Made by a program: the position numbers and the translations under genes
In this document: positions 62,538 to 64,000 of the stretch, piece by piece
How the letters are laid out: each line of letters begins with the position of its first letter
How positions within the stretch are numbered: position 1 is the first letter of the stretch
Assembly: GCA_014529385.2 (NCBI GenBank)
Contig: CM043969.1
Location: forward strand, 37,569,922 to 37,633,921
Length of the DNA: 64,000 nt
From: Adiantum capillus-veneris
Lineage: Eukaryota; Streptophyta; Polypodiopsida; Polypodiales; Pteridaceae
Reading direction: 5' to 3'
The notes under the pieces: generated by a model
What the model was told of the DNA's origin: nothing
Seen by the model: the letters and a program-made list of their open reading frames with translations, nothing else
The model's database searches: none

Positions 62538-64000
62538 CTAGATCTGCCTAGGTGCTGGTTCTAGATCCCTTTGGGTATTTTCTACCAAACTCCTTAATTG
62601 CTTGACTCGCTCAATCTCCTCTGTAGGGTTTGGATAAGTTCCTATCTTCTTCTTGGATCCTAGCCATTGTGGCTCATGAAGATCTTCCTTGTTGGTTTCT
62701 ATCTTAGTGGTCGTTTTGGTCTCCATGGTTTGACCTGAATCAGAATCCTCTTTAGCGTCGTTCATATATACGGGGTCGTCACCAGTCCCTATGTTGGTCT
62801 TTGAACTGGGGTCTGACTTCGCTGCTTTTTGCGATCTCTTCCTTCGTGTTTTCTTCTTTTTTTGAGATTGGGAAATTGATTCCATGTCTCTTTTTTCAAG
62901 AATATAATTTAGCTTTTGAAGCATCGATTGTGTGAGTACGTTTATCGGTACCATAGGTGTACTTTGTGATGGCTCCTTGGTAACCTCAATCAAGTTTAAT
63001 GGCGTGATCTTCGGTGCATTTGGATTATTTGGACATTGGGCAATCAAATGATCTATGCCACATCGATTACACATGAGTATCGGCATTGTAGATGTGTTCG
63101 CTTGATTGGTTTGCATTAGTGTGGCGTTCTTTTGTAGTCTAATAGGACACTCAGCCACACGATGTGGACCTCCACACTCATAGCATTGAAGAGGTGGTCT
63201 TTTAGCAGTGTAATTGATATGTTGGCCTCTTGCAGCAAGAGTAGCTACTTGATAGACAGGTTTGACTTGTCTCCAATAGTCCTCCATGTAGTATTGTGGA
63301 CTTTCTTCAAACACATCCATCCCATAGGCAATATTAGGGTCTATATCTTCCTCACAGCCTTCCAAAAAAGCAATGGATGACTCACAACCCACTTGATTCA
63401 CAGAAGTGATTCTTGGATGTGGTGGTTGCGGTCCTAGCACTGGAGGTGGTAAGGGTGTTGTTTGAACAACATTTTGGACACTAGGGACCATGTGTTGTGA
63501 CGTTTGTTCAAGAGGTGGGGCCGACATCAATGCAGGCACTCGAGGTGTGTCTGTCCATGCTAAGGTTGGTCTATTGGCCATCATGCGTTTAAATACTATG
63601 CAATCCTTAGCTTGATGACCATACCTCCCACAGGCATTGCAGTTCCCATTGAATTTTACTCTAAAAGTAGGGCATTCACTGGTACTATGCAGTCCATAGC
63701 ATACTGAGCACCATTGTTGCTCCCTTCTTGGATACATATGATTGTTTTGCGGAGTACAATTGTCTCTAAGAATCTCTTGAATGGCGTTGGTGCGATATGC
63801 TAAAGTCATCTCAGATATCTTTGGCTCCTTAGCAGTAGGCTTTAGGGTTGATGCCTCGATGCTTGCGAGCTAATAGATTTAGGCTCAACAGACACTCTTT
63901 CTCCTTGAATCATTAAATTATCCTCCAATTGGATCGCATTGGTGGTGACTTCTTCCCAAGTGGTGATACCTCTAATGACTAGGCCATTGTAGATATCCTC
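62538..64000 (-). CDS. Element K Gag with four zinc knuckles, partial
   Basis: The main minus-strand frame 63809-62538 (423 codons) contains four knuckle-like motifs: 'CSVCYGLHSTSEC', 'CNACGRYGHQAKDC', 'CYECGGPHRVAEC' and 'CNRCGIDHLIAQC'. Only the second has the standard 2-4-4 spacing; the others have 2-3-4. A basic segment follows ('QKKKKTRRKRSQKAAKS'), then an acidic one. Upstream, past a TAA near 63840, the same kind of text continues to the window edge ('ITTWEEVTTNAIQLEDNLM'), so the true start is outside. Gag would bind element RNA through the knuckles. A cellular CCHC protein is an alternative, but the protease downstream argues for a retroelement. Confidence 0.75.

Larger units (their letters stand above)
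58860..64000 (-). mobile_element. Element K: LTR retrotransposon with gag and protease but no RT seen
   Basis: The minus-strand reading enters the window at its right edge with Gag text and proceeds through zinc knuckles, protease and a WVPK-motif region to a polypurine tract (AGGAAAGGGGGCA, 59085-59097) and an LTR start at 59084. Between 61750 and 59085 no RT, RNase H or integrase motif was found in any frame. This is the layout of a non-autonomous gag-bearing element (TR-GAG type). The 5' LTR lies outside the window and the far LTR border is uncertain. Confidence 0.7.

Overview
The window looks like nuclear DNA of a land plant that makes swimming sperm, most likely a fern. It is packed with plant-type Ty3/gypsy and Ty1/copia LTR retrotransposons primed by initiator tRNA-Met. 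The only host gene recognised with confidence is the 3' end of SPAG6/PF16, an axoneme central-pair protein found in organisms with motile flagella or cilia and absent from flowering plants. 'Fern' is inference; a lycophyte, bryophyte, cycad or Ginkgo is not excluded.

Layout. 1-1239 has no supported gene. 1240-48592 is a nested stack of retroelements, named here by letter. A: minus-strand chromovirus-like Ty3 element, 1240-7925, with the non-autonomous LTR element N (3456-6824) inside its gag. F: plus-strand 3' fragment, 7926-8609. D: minus-strand Ty3 remnant, 8610-10524 plus 18320-18468, split by B. B: complete minus-strand Ty3 element, 10525-18319, TSD TAGAT. C: plus-strand Ty3 element, 18469 to about 23676, lacking its 3' end. 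E: copia 3' fragment, about 23677-25250. H: Ty3 element of a lineage resembling basidiomycete elements, 25251 to about 37433, split by I. I: young intact Tat-type Ty3 element, 25434-34162, with a 1783-codon ORF. J: minus-strand Ty3 remnant, 37484-37542 plus 45243-48592, split by G. G: degenerate copia element, 37543-45242, itself hit by a hAT-like MITE and by a solo LTR.

SPAG6 exons lie at 48848-49176 and 49448-49726. Because the first of them begins at a splice acceptor just right of J, the TE stack, or at least its right end, sits in a SPAG6 intron. 49727-51780 has no gene. 51783-54076 (minus) is a decayed MULE-like transposase with a SWIM zinc finger. 54302-55320 is a GT-rich block with a large palindrome. 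55494-58373 (plus) is a decayed multi-exon gene with a ParB/sulfiredoxin-like N-terminus. 58392-58800 is duplicated low-complexity sequence. From about 58860 to the right edge lies a minus-strand LTR element, K, with gag and protease but no reverse transcriptase seen.

The best candidates for something undescribed are: two hAT-like MITEs with 8-bp target-site duplications and dense short palindromic motifs (one has its empty site preserved in the sister LTR); the eukaryotic ParB-like gene lying head-to-head with the MULE transposase; the fungus-like Ty3 lineage; and the telobox-bearing LTR families, including a non-autonomous one. All positions and translations were read by eye; no search or alignment was run.
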